Source: SLRI01 sp964402505
GTDB taxonomy: Bacteria; Pseudomonadota; Alphaproteobacteria; Geminicoccales; Geminicoccaceae
Length of the DNA stretch: 64,000 nucleotides
Assembly (NCBI GenBank): GCA_964402505.1
Contig: CAYOCP010000003.1
Coordinates: 166,408 to 230,407 of the forward strand
Direction of reading: 5' to 3'
The notes below the pieces were generated by a model. That model saw only the letters and a program-made list of their open reading frames with translations, was not told the DNA's origin and searched no databases. The position numbers and the translations under genes were made by a program. Positions within the stretch are counted from its first letter, which is position 1; every line of letters begins with the position of its first letter. Below are positions 1 to 8,446 of this stretch, in pieces.

Positions 1-287
1 CCGAGCGCCACGGGATCGCCGCCGACGGCCGGCGACGCAAGCACTACTATGTCGGCGAATCGGTGGGCATCGCCACCGGCTTCCTGCTGGCGACGCTGCA
101 CGAGGCGGGCCTCGTCACCCTCACCCACACGCCCTCGCCCATGGGCTTTCTCAACCGCCTGTGCGGCCGGCCGGAGCAAGAGAAGCCGTTCGTCCTGATC
201 GTTCTGGGCTACCCGTCCCCGGATGCGCGGACACCGGCGGCGGCGCGGATCAAGAGGCCGCTCGAGCGGGTGGTCAGCCGCAAGTGA
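1..287 (+). CDS. Nitroreductase family protein, C-terminal part
   Basis: The reading frame is open from the window edge (first full codon at base 3) to a stop at 287, so only about 94 C-terminal residues are present. The segment HYYVGESVGIATGFLL followed by LTHTPSPMGFLN and a final VLIVLGYP strand is the pattern I recognise from the end of FMN-dependent nitroreductases of the iodotyrosine-deiodinase-like group. These are NAD(P)H oxidoreductases acting in the cytoplasm; the substrate cannot be told from this fragment. The GTG at 63 lies inside the conserved domain and is not taken as the start. The N-terminal FMN-binding part is outside the window. Confidence 0.75.
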   Translation, partial: ERHGIAADGRRRKHYYVGESVGIATGFLLATLHEAGLVTLTHTPSPMGFLNRLCGRPEQEKPFVLIVLGYPSPDARTPAAARIKRPLERVVSRK

Positions 288-333
288 GCGGTCGAGGCTT
301 GCTCCTTCGGCCGATTGCCGGTTTCATGGCGGC

Positions 334-594
334 ATGAAGGATGCGCCGCCTGAGGCCAACGCCGTCCTCGTCGATGCGCGCGGCCTGAACTGCCCGCTGC
401 CGCTGCTCGAGGCCCGGCGCGCGCTCGCCCTGCTGCCGGGCGGTGCCACCATCGTGGTGCTCGCCACGGACCCGGCGGCACCCAATGATTTCATCGAGTT
501 CGCCGAGGCCACCGGCCACGAGCTCGCCGAGGTCGTGGAGCAGGCCGGGACGTTTCGATTGACCGTGGTCAAGCGCGCGTCCCGAGACGGTTAG
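334..594 (+). CDS. TusA-family sulfurtransferase
   Basis: Predicted 86-residue cytoplasmic protein of the TusA/SirA/YedF fold. The signature GLNCPLP supplies the conserved persulfide-forming Cys in its Cys-Pro-x-Pro setting, and the C-terminal half contains the usual acidic DPAAPNDF segment before a basic tail. Family members carry sulfur for tRNA thiolation, molybdenum cofactor or sulfur oxidation; no partner genes are adjacent, so the pathway is open. The ATG at 334 gives the normal family length; an in-frame extension to 223 would add a basic, low-complexity leader and overlap the nitroreductase, so it is rejected. Confidence 0.85.
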   Translation: MKDAPPEANAVLVDARGLNCPLPLLEARRALALLPGGATIVVLATDPAAPNDFIEFAEATGHELAEVVEQAGTFRLTVVKRASRDG

Positions 595-683
595 CCCGGG
601 CCACTCGCGACGCTATATGGTAGAAGGGATGGGCATCATCCGGTCGGCCGGGAGAGCGGTCGACCGGGCAGGAGGAGCGAGCG

Positions 684-965
684 ATGACGAAGACCATCGA
701 CTTCGAGGCGGCCTTGCGCGATCCGGCGGCGCATTTCAGCGATCCGGAATCGGTCACATCGGCGCCCGGCCTCGACAAGGAGCAGAAGATCGCGATCCTG
801 CGGCAATGGGCGTATGACGAGAACGAGATCGCGGTGGCCCAGGAGGAGGGCATGGCGGGCACGGGCGAGCCGCTCCTGCGCCGCATCGCCGTGGTGCTGG
901 CCGAGCTCGACCCCACCGGCGAAAGCCTGGGCTCGACCAAGCACAAGGTGCGGCCGACGCATTGA
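684..965 (+). CDS. Small conserved alphaproteobacterial protein of unknown function
   Basis: Ninety-three residues, acidic and without membrane segments. A good ribosome site (AGGAGG-like at about 671) precedes ATG 684. The core LDKEQKIAILRQWAYDE followed by a Glu/Ala-rich helix and a second helix (LLRRIAVVLAELD) resembles short hypothetical proteins I have seen in alphaproteobacterial genomes; I know of no assigned function. Two predicted helices joined by a Gly/Glu-rich linker suggest a small helical adaptor, but this is inference only. It stands alone between TusA and the rhomboid gene. Confidence 0.7.
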   Translation: MTKTIDFEAALRDPAAHFSDPESVTSAPGLDKEQKIAILRQWAYDENEIAVAQEEGMAGTGEPLLRRIAVVLAELDPTGESLGSTKHKVRPTH

Positions 966-1172
966 GACGCGGCTTCAAGACGCCGGCCGGCTTCGGGGTC
1001 CGGGACGGCATCATGCGCCCGCCAGGGTCGTCGTGACCACCGGCGGGGTCGCGGTTCCGGTGCGGCAGGGGGCGGTGCCGGAGCCCGCTGAGCGAGGCCG
1101 GCCCCGGCGCGGGCCCGGCCACCACGCCATCCGATCCGGGCGCGAGGGCCGGAGCTGATCCGGCAGGCGGGC

Positions 1173-1859
1173 TTGCTGCCGATCAAGGATCTCAACCCGG
1201 CGGCGCGCACGCCCGTCGTGGCGCACCTCATCCTGGCGCTCTGCATCCTGGCCTATCTCTGGCAGATCGGAAAGGGGGGCGGTGTCGATCGCTCCGCCTT
1301 CAGCCTCGGCCTGATCCCGGCCGTTGTCACCGGCCGCGCCGTCCTGGCGCCGGAGCTCCACCTGGTGCAGCCCTGGGCCACCCTCGTCACCTCCATGTTC
1401 CTGCATGGCGGCCTGCTCCATCTCGCCTCCAACCTGCTCTACCTCTGGATTTTCGCGGGCAATGTCGAGGATCGCCTCGGCCACGTCCGCTTCGCCCTCC
1501 TCTACCTCGCCGCCGGCCTCGCCGCGGCGGGCCTGCAGATCCTGCCCGACCCCCGCTCGACCCTGCCGATGATCGGTGCATCGGGCGCCATCTCGGGCGT
1601 GCTCGGCGCCTATTTCATGCTCTTCCCGAGAGCCAGGGTCGTCGTCTTCATTCCCATCAGCTTCATGCTGCTGCACGAGATCCGCGCCGCCTGGCTGCTC
1701 GCGATCTGGTTCGTCTTCCAGCTGTGGAGCGCCTTCACGGCACCGGCCGGCGCCGGCGTGGCGTGGTGGGCGCATGTCGGCGGCTTCGTCGCCGGTGCTT
1801 TGCTGGTGATGCCGCTCAGCCACCGCCGCCTCTGGCGCGGACGCGGCCCCTGGGGGTGA
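1173..1859 (+). CDS. Rhomboid-family intramembrane serine protease
   Basis: A 228-residue polytopic membrane protein with about six hydrophobic segments. The active-site features of rhomboids are visible: HLASN (His83, Asn87) in the second helix, GASGAISG with the nucleophile Ser137, and the partner His201 in WWAHVGGF. Such enzymes cut substrates within the bilayer; the substrate is unknown. The start is a TTG at 1173 giving MLPIKDLNP, the usual short N-terminus of this bacterial subgroup, with GGCAGGCGGG upstream as a weak ribosome site. No additional cytosolic domain is present. Confidence 0.88.
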   Translation: MLPIKDLNPAARTPVVAHLILALCILAYLWQIGKGGGVDRSAFSLGLIPAVVTGRAVLAPELHLVQPWATLVTSMFLHGGLLHLASNLLYLWIFAGNVEDRLGHVRFALLYLAAGLAAAGLQILPDPRSTLPMIGASGAISGVLGAYFMLFPRARVVVFIPISFMLLHEIRAAWLLAIWFVFQLWSAFTAPAGAGVAWWAHVGGFVAGALLVMPLSHRRLWRGRGPWG

Positions 1860-2115
1860 CGGAGAACGGCTCGCGCGACAACGCCTAAAATCCCGCACAA
1901 TTTACTTCTAAAATACTCTTCGAAAAAAACTAAAAAAAACGAAAAGAAAGAAATTGTTTAGACTAGAAACGAAATGAATCCGAAACGATACTTCTTGCCT
2001 CGCGATGGTAACGTTAATATTTCTGGCACCGCCAAGAGCGATAGTTCGCAATTCAACAGGCTTCCGTGATCTCCGTGAATGCAGCGTGAGATTCGGGTCG
2101 CAGGAGGGTGAGACC
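1860..2115. promoter_or_regulatory. AT-rich gap upstream of rpfF-like gene
   Basis: This 256-base gap has a strikingly A/T-rich core (about 1898-2000), unlike everything around it. A possible sigma70-type promoter is TTGCCT at 1995-2000, a 17-base spacer and TATTTC at 2018-2023, which would place the rpfF transcript start near 2030. The match is weak and the assignment tentative. Confidence 0.3.
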
Positions 2116-3072
2116 ATGGCTTTATCGCATCAGTTCGTTCGTGGGCTGCAGGATGCGGTCAACGACAATTTCGACCTCTTGCCGTCCGAGCTGCGCCGTT
2201 CGGCGGCACCGGTGGTGGCGTTGCGCCGCCCCTCGCTCGAGGTCGAGCTGCCGACGCTGACCACCCGGCTCGAAGCCGAATCCGGCATTCTCTGGGCGCG
2301 CATGAAGCACCAGGACCGTGCCTGCTACACCCCGTCCCTGGTCGCCGATTCGCGCAGCTTCCAGGTCTACCTGCGCGAGCAGTGCGCCCATCTCAGCCCG
2401 GCCGAGATGCCGTTTCGCTATCTCGTCTGGACCTCGGAGGCGAAGGGGGCCTTCAGCCTCGGCGGCGATCTCGCCTTTTTCACGGCGTGCGTGCGCGGCG
2501 GCGACGAGCGCGCCTTGCGCGAGTACGCGCATCGCTGCATCGACGTGCTGCACGACAACTACAACGCCCTGGACCTGCCGGTCCTCACCGTGGCGCTGGT
2601 CACGGGTGACGCCATCGGCGGCGGCCTCGAATCGATGATCACCAACGACATCGTGGTGGCCGAGCGGGGGGCCAAGTTCGGCCTGCCGGAGATCCTCTTC
2701 AATCTCTTTCCCGGCATGGGCGGGTACTCCTACCTCGTTCGCAAGATCGGCGAGAAGGCGGCGCGCGCCTTCATCGAGGACGGCCGGTCCAGGAGCGCCG
2801 AGGAGATGCTGGAGCAGGGCCTGGTCGACGTGCTGGCCGAGCCCGGCCAGGGCGAGGCGGCGCTGCGCGCGCATCTCGGCAGCCACAGCGGCCGCTTCAC
2901 CATGCTGCGCACCATCCGCCGCGCCTGCAAGCGGGTCGATCCGGTGCAGAAGGCGGAGCTCATGGACATCGTCGACCTCTGGGTCGAGCTCGCCATGCAG
3001 CTCGGCGCCGACGATCTCAGGCGCATGGATTGCCTCGCCCGCGTGCAGGAGAAGAAGCGGGTCCGCCTCTGA
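2116..3072 (+). CDS. rpfF: RpfF-like DSF synthase (crotonase superfamily)
   Basis: A 318-residue crotonase-fold enzyme that I assign to the RpfF family, which makes the diffusible signal factor (cis-2-unsaturated fatty acids) from acyl-ACP by dehydration and thioester cleavage. Sequence support: SLGGDLAFF (115-122), GDAIGGGLE, and the family-typical PEILFNLFPGMGGYSYL. Glu172 and Glu192 are 20 residues apart, the same spacing as the two catalytic glutamates of Xanthomonas RpfF. AEEMLEQGLVDVLAEPGQGE further matches that family rather than ordinary enoyl-CoA hydratases. The start is ATG 2116, preceded by GGAGGGTGAG. It converges with the rpfC-like gene. The identification rests on remembered family motifs, not a search. 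Confidence 0.88.
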   Translation: MALSHQFVRGLQDAVNDNFDLLPSELRRSAAPVVALRRPSLEVELPTLTTRLEAESGILWARMKHQDRACYTPSLVADSRSFQVYLREQCAHLSPAEMPFRYLVWTSEAKGAFSLGGDLAFFTACVRGGDERALREYAHRCIDVLHDNYNALDLPVLTVALVTGDAIGGGLESMITNDIVVAERGAKFGLPEILFNLFPGMGGYSYLVRKIGEKAARAFIEDGRSRSAEEMLEQGLVDVLAEPGQGEAALRAHLGSHSGRFTMLRTIRRACKRVDPVQKAELMDIVDLWVELAMQLGADDLRRMDCLARVQEKKRVRL

Positions 3073-3120
3073 GCGGAGGGCGGACCTGCCCGAGCCGTGC
3101 CTATGCCGGCACCGCCGGCA
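3061..3120. terminator. Two hairpins after rpfF, possible terminator
   Basis: GTCCGCC (3061-3067) pairs with GGCGGAC (3079-3085) across the stop codon, and TGCCGGC (3104-3110) pairs with GCCGGCA (3114-3120) around a three-base loop. Neither is followed by a T-run, so this would be a non-classical terminator between the convergent rpfF and rpfC genes. Confidence 0.35.
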
Positions 3121-3244
3121 CCACAGCAGCCTTGATGGAGGCCGGTCATGCCGGCACAGACCTTCGCCATCGCGTCGGAACGCCTCTTCGGGATGGGCCT
3201 GGACCTGGCCCTCGGGCAACTGGTGAACGCGGTGCTGCCGGGTG

Positions 3245-5869
3245 CTAGCCGCTTCCTCGACGCGCCGACGGCGCTTCACGGGCTCGCTCTTTACATTGCA
3301 GCAGCGCTTCTCGGGCCCGCTCGATCTCTTCTCGAAGCAGCGCCAGGTCGCCGTTCGCCCGCATCAGGAGCGCATGGTCGTCGAGGTGCCGCAGGCCGAC
3401 GCAGAACTCGAACACCGCCTGCGCGCCGATATGCGCCGAGCTGCTCTTCAGGGCATGAGCGGCATCCCGGAACGCCCGGGCGTCGCCGCGACCCACGGCC
3501 TCGTGCAGCTCCTTCTCCAGTTGCGTCACATCGAGCAGATAGTCGTCGACCACCTGCGCGAAGAAGCCGTCCCCCGCATCGAGCTCGAGGAGCGTTTCGA
3601 CCTTGCGCCGATCGAGCACACCCGATTCCACCTTCGGTGCGGGCTGCGGGAACAGCTCGGGCGCCACGTCGACCGGCGATCGCCCCGCCGCCCGGGCCAG
3701 GGCCGCGCGTTCGCCGGCCGCGGCGATCGGTATGACCGTGGGAGGCGGGGCATCGGTCGGGGTGGGCGGCTCGATCCGCTGCCTCGGCCGGCCGCCCAGC
3801 CTGTCGATCGTCGCGAGCATCCGGCCCGTGTCGATCGGCTTGGTGAGGTAGGCGGAGAAGCCCAGCGTCATGGCTTCCTCCCGCGTTTCGGCCGTGGCAT
3901 CGGCGGTGAGGGCCACGATGGGGGGCAGATCGGCGATCGGCAGCATGAAGCGCAGCATCTTCAGCGTGTCGAAGCCGCTCATGCCCGGCATGTTGAGGTC
4001 GAGCAGCACGATGTCGAAGGCACCCGCCTCCATCAGCTCGACGCATTCCTCGCCGCTGTCGGCGAAGCTCACCCTGTGGCCGGCATGCTCGAGGATCTTG
4101 CCGATCACATGCTGGTTGGTGCGGTTGTCCTCGACCAGCAGCACGTTCGCCGATGCGCGTGCCCGCAGGCTCTCCGACCCGCTGCTGGGCTGCGGCTGGC
4201 CGTCGTCGACGAGAGCCGCGCGCAAGGCGCGGGCCAGCACCGTTTCGCCATCGCCCACCGCGAGGTCGGCCAGGCTGGCCGCGAGGTGCTGGTGCCGCTG
4301 CTCCAGGAGGGTGAGGATGTCGACCGGCTCGTTCGGATGGCGGAGGTCGAGCGCTTCGGCGAGCGCTTCGACGTCGATCGGCGGATCGGCGTCGACCACG
4401 AGCATGGCCGTCCTGGCACCGCTCGAGACGGCCTGATCGAGGGCGCTCTGGATGTCCGGCTCGGCAAGGGCGGTGATGGCGAGGCTTTCGAGCCTCGTCA
4501 TGGCCCGGTCGATGGCGGCGTCGTCGCCGATGGCGACGACGAGGGCACCCGGGCCCGGCTCGCCGCCTTTCGCCCCGGCCTCTCCGGCGGCCGGGTCGCG
4601 GCGCATCGCCATCTCGACCCAGAAGCTGGATCCCTGGCCGGGTGCGCTGACCACGCCGATCCTGCCCTGCATGAGCTCGGTCAGCTCCCGGGCGATGGAG
4701 AGCCCGAGCCCGGTGCCGCCGAACCTTCGGGCGGTGTCGCCCTCGGCCTGGCCGAAGCTCTGGAAGATCCGATCCTGGGCCTCGGCGGCGATGCCGATGC
4801 CGGTGTCGTGCACCTCGAAGCGCAGGCGCGGCCTCTCCGGCTCGCCGCCGAGCAGGCGGACATCGAGCAGCACGCCGCCCTCGGAGGTGAACTTGATCGC
4901 GTTGGCGGTGAGGTTGACGAGAATCTGGTGGAGGGGCCCGCGGCCGCCGATCAGCCCCGGCGGAATGTGCGGGTCGATGCGCAGCCGCAGGTAGAGCCCC
5001 TTCGCCTGGGCCTCGCGAAAGAGCATGCGGCGCAGGGCGCGGAGCTGGCGGTGCAGGTCGAACGGCTCCTCGTCGATGACGAAGCGGCCGGCCTCGATCT
5101 TGGCGATGTCGAGCACGTCGTTGACGAGCGCGAGCAGGCTGTGCGCGGCGCTGCGCGTGGTCGCCACCATGTCCTGCTGCTCCGCGTCGAGCGGGGTGGT
5201 GCGCAAAAGGTCGGTCATGCCGATCACCGCATTGAGCGGGGTGCGGAACTCGTGGCTCATCGTGGCGAGGAAGCGGCTCTTCGCCCGGCTCGCATCCTCG
5301 GCCCGGTGCACGGCACCCTCGAGCTTGCCGAGGAGGACGGCGAAGTAGGCCGGCAGCAGGACGAGCGAGAGCACGAGGCCGATGTCGAGCACGGCGAGGC
5401 CGCGCCAGGCCGGCGAGAGGACGATGACGACGATGAAGAGCGCCGTGCTCAGCACCGCCGAGATCGCGAGGTAGAGCCGGCCGTAGCGGAAGCCGTGGCC
5501 GAGGATCGACCAGAGCAGCAGCGGGAAGAACAGCATGGCCGCCTCGCCGCCGGCGAGCATGGCGCCGTTTACGCCGATCGCATCGGTGACGATGCCGCAG
5601 AGCCGCCGGCCCGGGCTTCTTCGCGGCCGGGCCAGGAGATGGGCGAGCAAGGCGAGGGAGGCGGTCGCCGCGAAGCCGTAGATCAGGGCGCTGTCACGGA
5701 TGATCCGGGCCGCGTTCTCGCCGCCGTGATCGGCCGAGACGATGTAGAGGAACATGACGGCGGTGATGACGATGCGGATCACGATCTGCTCGTGCTCGCT
5801 GTCGACGCGCTCCACGAGCCGGCGATGCAGCCGCCGCCAGGCTTCGCGCAACTCGCTGGCCAGACTCAT
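3245..5869 (-). CDS. rpfC: RpfC-like hybrid sensor histidine kinase (HK-REC-HPt)
   Basis: An 874-residue membrane kinase. Residues about 20-185 form five to six transmembrane helices preceded by RVDSEHEQIVIRI, a cytoplasmic leader typical of RpfC-type sensors of DSF. His206 lies in the SHEFRTPLN phosphorylation box; the ATPase boxes follow (N323, DTGIGI at 355-360, GGTGLGL at 384-390). A degenerate receiver-like stretch spans about 440-550, a true receiver about 574-690 with Asp624 in LLDLNMPGMSG, and an HPt domain about 750-850 with His805 in AAHALKSSSAHIG. This is the RpfC layout, plus the extra linker domain. It lies 136 bases downstream of the GGDEF-EAL regulator on the same strand and is probably co-transcribed. 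Confidence 0.88.
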   Translation of the reverse strand: MSLASELREAWRRLHRRLVERVDSEHEQIVIRIVITAVMFLYIVSADHGGENAARIIRDSALIYGFAATASLALLAHLLARPRRSPGRRLCGIVTDAIGVNGAMLAGGEAAMLFFPLLLWSILGHGFRYGRLYLAISAVLSTALFIVVIVLSPAWRGLAVLDIGLVLSLVLLPAYFAVLLGKLEGAVHRAEDASRAKSRFLATMSHEFRTPLNAVIGMTDLLRTTPLDAEQQDMVATTRSAAHSLLALVNDVLDIAKIEAGRFVIDEEPFDLHRQLRALRRMLFREAQAKGLYLRLRIDPHIPPGLIGGRGPLHQILVNLTANAIKFTSEGGVLLDVRLLGGEPERPRLRFEVHDTGIGIAAEAQDRIFQSFGQAEGDTARRFGGTGLGLSIARELTELMQGRIGVVSAPGQGSSFWVEMAMRRDPAAGEAGAKGGEPGPGALVVAIGDDAAIDRAMTRLESLAITALAEPDIQSALDQAVSSGARTAMLVVDADPPIDVEALAEALDLRHPNEPVDILTLLEQRHQHLAASLADLAVGDGETVLARALRAALVDDGQPQPSSGSESLRARASANVLLVEDNRTNQHVIGKILEHAGHRVSFADSGEECVELMEAGAFDIVLLDLNMPGMSGFDTLKMLRFMLPIADLPPIVALTADATAETREEAMTLGFSAYLTKPIDTGRMLATIDRLGGRPRQRIEPPTPTDAPPPTVIPIAAAGERAALARAAGRSPVDVAPELFPQPAPKVESGVLDRRKVETLLELDAGDGFFAQVVDDYLLDVTQLEKELHEAVGRGDARAFRDAAHALKSSSAHIGAQAVFEFCVGLRHLDDHALLMRANGDLALLREEIERAREALLQCKERAREAPSARRGSG

Positions 5870-6005
5870 GCCTCGCTCATCCGCAGCAGGTCGGACGCCG
5901 TTCCGAAGCGACGGTCGCCGCGCTCAAGAACGGTCGGGCGGTGCCGAGGACCGTCCCATGCGAACGGCACCGCTCAGGGCCACGACCGACAGGCCGCTTC
6001 GGCCG

Positions 6006-8180
6006 TCATTCGATGCCGGCCAGCGAATCGGCGACCTCGCCGTCGATCGCGACGTTGAGCTGGCGCAGGGCGAGGCGGCGCTCGAACTCGGCGACGCTCA
6101 GGGCCGGGCAGATGAAATCGCCCTGCACCTCGTCGCAGCCGAGGCGCCGCAGCCTGCGGTGCTGGCCCTCGGTCTCGACGCCCTCGCCGATGACCCGAAG
6201 GCCCAGGCTGTGGCCGAGATTGACGATGGCCCTGACGATCACCTCGTCGGACGAGCCCTTCTCGAGGTTCTGCACGAAGCTCTGGTCGATCTTCAGGCGC
6301 TGCACCGGCAGGCGCTTGACGTAGGAGAGGGACGAGTAGCCCGTGCCGAAGTCGTCGATGGACAGGGTCACGCCGAGCTCGTTGAGGTAGCGCAGCGACG
6401 CCGTGGCGGTCTGGCTGTTCTCGATCACCGCGTTCTCGGTGAGCTCGATGTCCAGCATCGACGGCGTCATGCCGGTCTCTTTCAGGATCCGCTCGATCAT
6501 CAGCTCGACCCCGCGCTCGCGGAACTGGATGGGCGAGAGGTTGACCGAGAGCTGCATGCCGAGCAGGCCCTTGTCGCACCAGGCGCGGTGCTGCAGGCAG
6601 GCAGTCTTCAGGACCCAGGCGGTGAGCGGCGCGATGAGCCCGATATCCTCGGCGATGCCGATGAACTCGCCCGGGCGGACGATGCCGCGATGCGGGTGGT
6701 TCCAGCGGACCAGGGCCTCCATGCCGACGATGCGGCCGCTCGCGAGGTCGATCTGCGGCTGGTAGTAGACGAGGAACTGGTCGCCGGCGAGGGCCTGGCG
6801 CAGCTCGCGCTCCAGCGTCACGGCGCGGCGTGCGGCGAGGTTCATCTCGGCGGCGAAGAAGCGGTAGGCGTCGCGGCCCGAGGCCTTCGCCCGATACATC
6901 GCGAGATCGGCGTTCTTGAGCAGCGAGCCGACCGTCTTGCCGTCCGCCGGGAAGAGGGTGATGCCGACGCTGGCGCTGACGTGCACCTCCTCCTTCTCGA
7001 TGACGAAGGGCTCGGCGAAGGCGTCGCCCAGGCGGCGGGCGAGCTCGGCCGAATCGTCCGGGCGCTTGAGGTCCGGCTGCAGGATGGCGAACTCGTCCGA
7101 GCGCAGCCGGGCGATGCAGTCGGTCTCGCGCAGGCGGCCGGCGAGGCGGCCCGCCACCGCGCGCATCAGCCGGTCGCCGAAGCTCTTGCCGAAGGCCTCG
7201 TTGATGGTCTTGAAGCGGTCCATGTCGAGAACGAGGATCGCCAGCGTCTCGTCCTGCCGGCGGGCGCGGGCGAGCTCCTGCTCGGCGCGCTCCTCGAAGG
7301 CCGAGGCCGAGATCAGGCCGGTCAGCCGGTCGGTGCGCACGGCGAGGTCGGCCGCGGTCCGGTCGAGGCGCAGGTCGCTCACGTCGAGGGCGAAGGTGAT
7401 GACCCCGTCGACCTCGCCGGCCTCGTCGAGCACCGGCGCCTTGACGCTCACGAGGTCGCGCTCGCGGCCGCCGGTGGTCACGACCTCCTGGCGCGGCGAG
7501 CCGAGCGGCTTGCCGCTCTCGAGGACCTTCTCGTCGAGCACCGCATGGCGCGTGGCGTAGGCCTCGCCGAAGGCCTCGATCAGGCTCTTGCCGATCAGGT
7601 CCTCGCGGCGTGCCGCGAAGAGGTCCTCGTGCGCCGCGTTGACCATGGCGAGGCGGCCGTAGCGGTCGACGGCCGAGATCGCGAGCGGCATCCGGTCGAG
7701 GAAGACCTGGAGGCGGGCCGCCGGATTGTCGAAGTTCGGTCCCTGCTGCTCCTGCAGGGCCTGCTCGAGGTCGGCGGCGCGCCGTGCCAGCATCTTCTGC
7801 TGCCGGCGCATGGTGAGGAGGTTGCGCGCCCGGGCCCGGAACTCCAGATGGTCGACGGGGCTCAAAAGGAAATCGGTGGCGCCGGCATCGAGAGCCCGAT
7901 AGCAGAAGTCGCGATCCTCGTAGACGGTGACGACGACGATCGGTACATCGGCGAAGGCGCGTTGCTCGCGGAGCGTCTCGATGAAGGTGGCGCCGTCCAT
8001 TTCCGGCATGTTGTAGTCGGTGATGATGAGGTCGGGCGGATTGGTGGCCTGCAGCCGTGTCAGCGCCTCGACCGGGCTCGCGAACGACTGCACCTGCAGC
8101 CCTTCCTCGACCGAAAGGGCGAGCCGCGTAAGTATGTTGCGGTTCGTTACCCGGTCGTCGATGACGACAACTTTGGCCAT
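6006..8180 (-). CDS. Response regulator REC-PAS-GGDEF-EAL, replaces RpfG
   Basis: A 724-residue cytoplasmic protein. The receiver (1-125) starts VVVIDDRVTNRN, has phospho-acceptor Asp55 in TDYNMPEMDG and resembles the RpfG receiver. A coiled linker and PAS domain (about 155-270) follow, then GGDEF (about 280-440) and EAL (about 450-705). The cyclase signature is RSDEF (360-364), so both glycines are lost and synthesis is doubtful, but the RETD inhibitory site (351-354) sits at the canonical five-residue distance. The EAL domain keeps EAL (488-490), ELTE, DDFGTGYSS (609-617) and GEGVE, predicting active c-di-GMP phosphodiesterase. Lying upstream of rpfC and near rpfF, it probably receives phosphate from the RpfC HPt domain. 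Confidence 0.9.
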   Translation of the reverse strand: MAKVVVIDDRVTNRNILTRLALSVEEGLQVQSFASPVEALTRLQATNPPDLIITDYNMPEMDGATFIETLREQRAFADVPIVVVTVYEDRDFCYRALDAGATDFLLSPVDHLEFRARARNLLTMRRQQKMLARRAADLEQALQEQQGPNFDNPAARLQVFLDRMPLAISAVDRYGRLAMVNAAHEDLFAARREDLIGKSLIEAFGEAYATRHAVLDEKVLESGKPLGSPRQEVVTTGGRERDLVSVKAPVLDEAGEVDGVITFALDVSDLRLDRTAADLAVRTDRLTGLISASAFEERAEQELARARRQDETLAILVLDMDRFKTINEAFGKSFGDRLMRAVAGRLAGRLRETDCIARLRSDEFAILQPDLKRPDDSAELARRLGDAFAEPFVIEKEEVHVSASVGITLFPADGKTVGSLLKNADLAMYRAKASGRDAYRFFAAEMNLAARRAVTLERELRQALAGDQFLVYYQPQIDLASGRIVGMEALVRWNHPHRGIVRPGEFIGIAEDIGLIAPLTAWVLKTACLQHRAWCDKGLLGMQLSVNLSPIQFRERGVELMIERILKETGMTPSMLDIELTENAVIENSQTATASLRYLNELGVTLSIDDFGTGYSSLSYVKRLPVQRLKIDQSFVQNLEKGSSDEVIVRAIVNLGHSLGLRVIGEGVETEGQHRRLRRLGCDEVQGDFICPALSVAEFERRLALRQLNVAIDGEVADSLAGIE

Positions 8181-8446
8181 GGATTATCGCTTGTCACATA
8201 TCGCCGGTCGCCCGAGACCACGCCGGATCCGCCCGATTTGGGGACCAAATCTTCGCCACCGCCAGACTAGGCAATGTCGGTGAATGCAGCAAGTTTTAGG
8301 TGAACGCAAATCAAGATCAATCAACTTCTGCGGTTCTCCTGTGCCCTCGCAGCCGCAAACCGCCGGCTGACGTTCATGAGGCTCGAGCGAAACAGCGGCT
8401 TCGGGCACGGCAATTCGCGCCCGTGGTGCTGTCGAGGGAGGCCCGC

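Noticed and set aside
3242..6058. Very long plus-strand open frame opposite the RpfC-like kinase
   Set aside because: It is the antisense of a GC-rich kinase gene; its product is Arg/Gly/His-rich with no domain, while the minus strand shows all kinase motifs.
5754..8270. Long plus-strand frame opposite the GGDEF-EAL gene
   Set aside because: Shadow of strong third-position GC bias; composition is Arg/Leu/Ala/Asp-rich and lacks motifs.
8300..8446. 49-residue N-terminal extension of the ZorA-like protein
   Set aside because: No ribosome site, low coding character, and it would place hydrophilic sequence before the first membrane helix.
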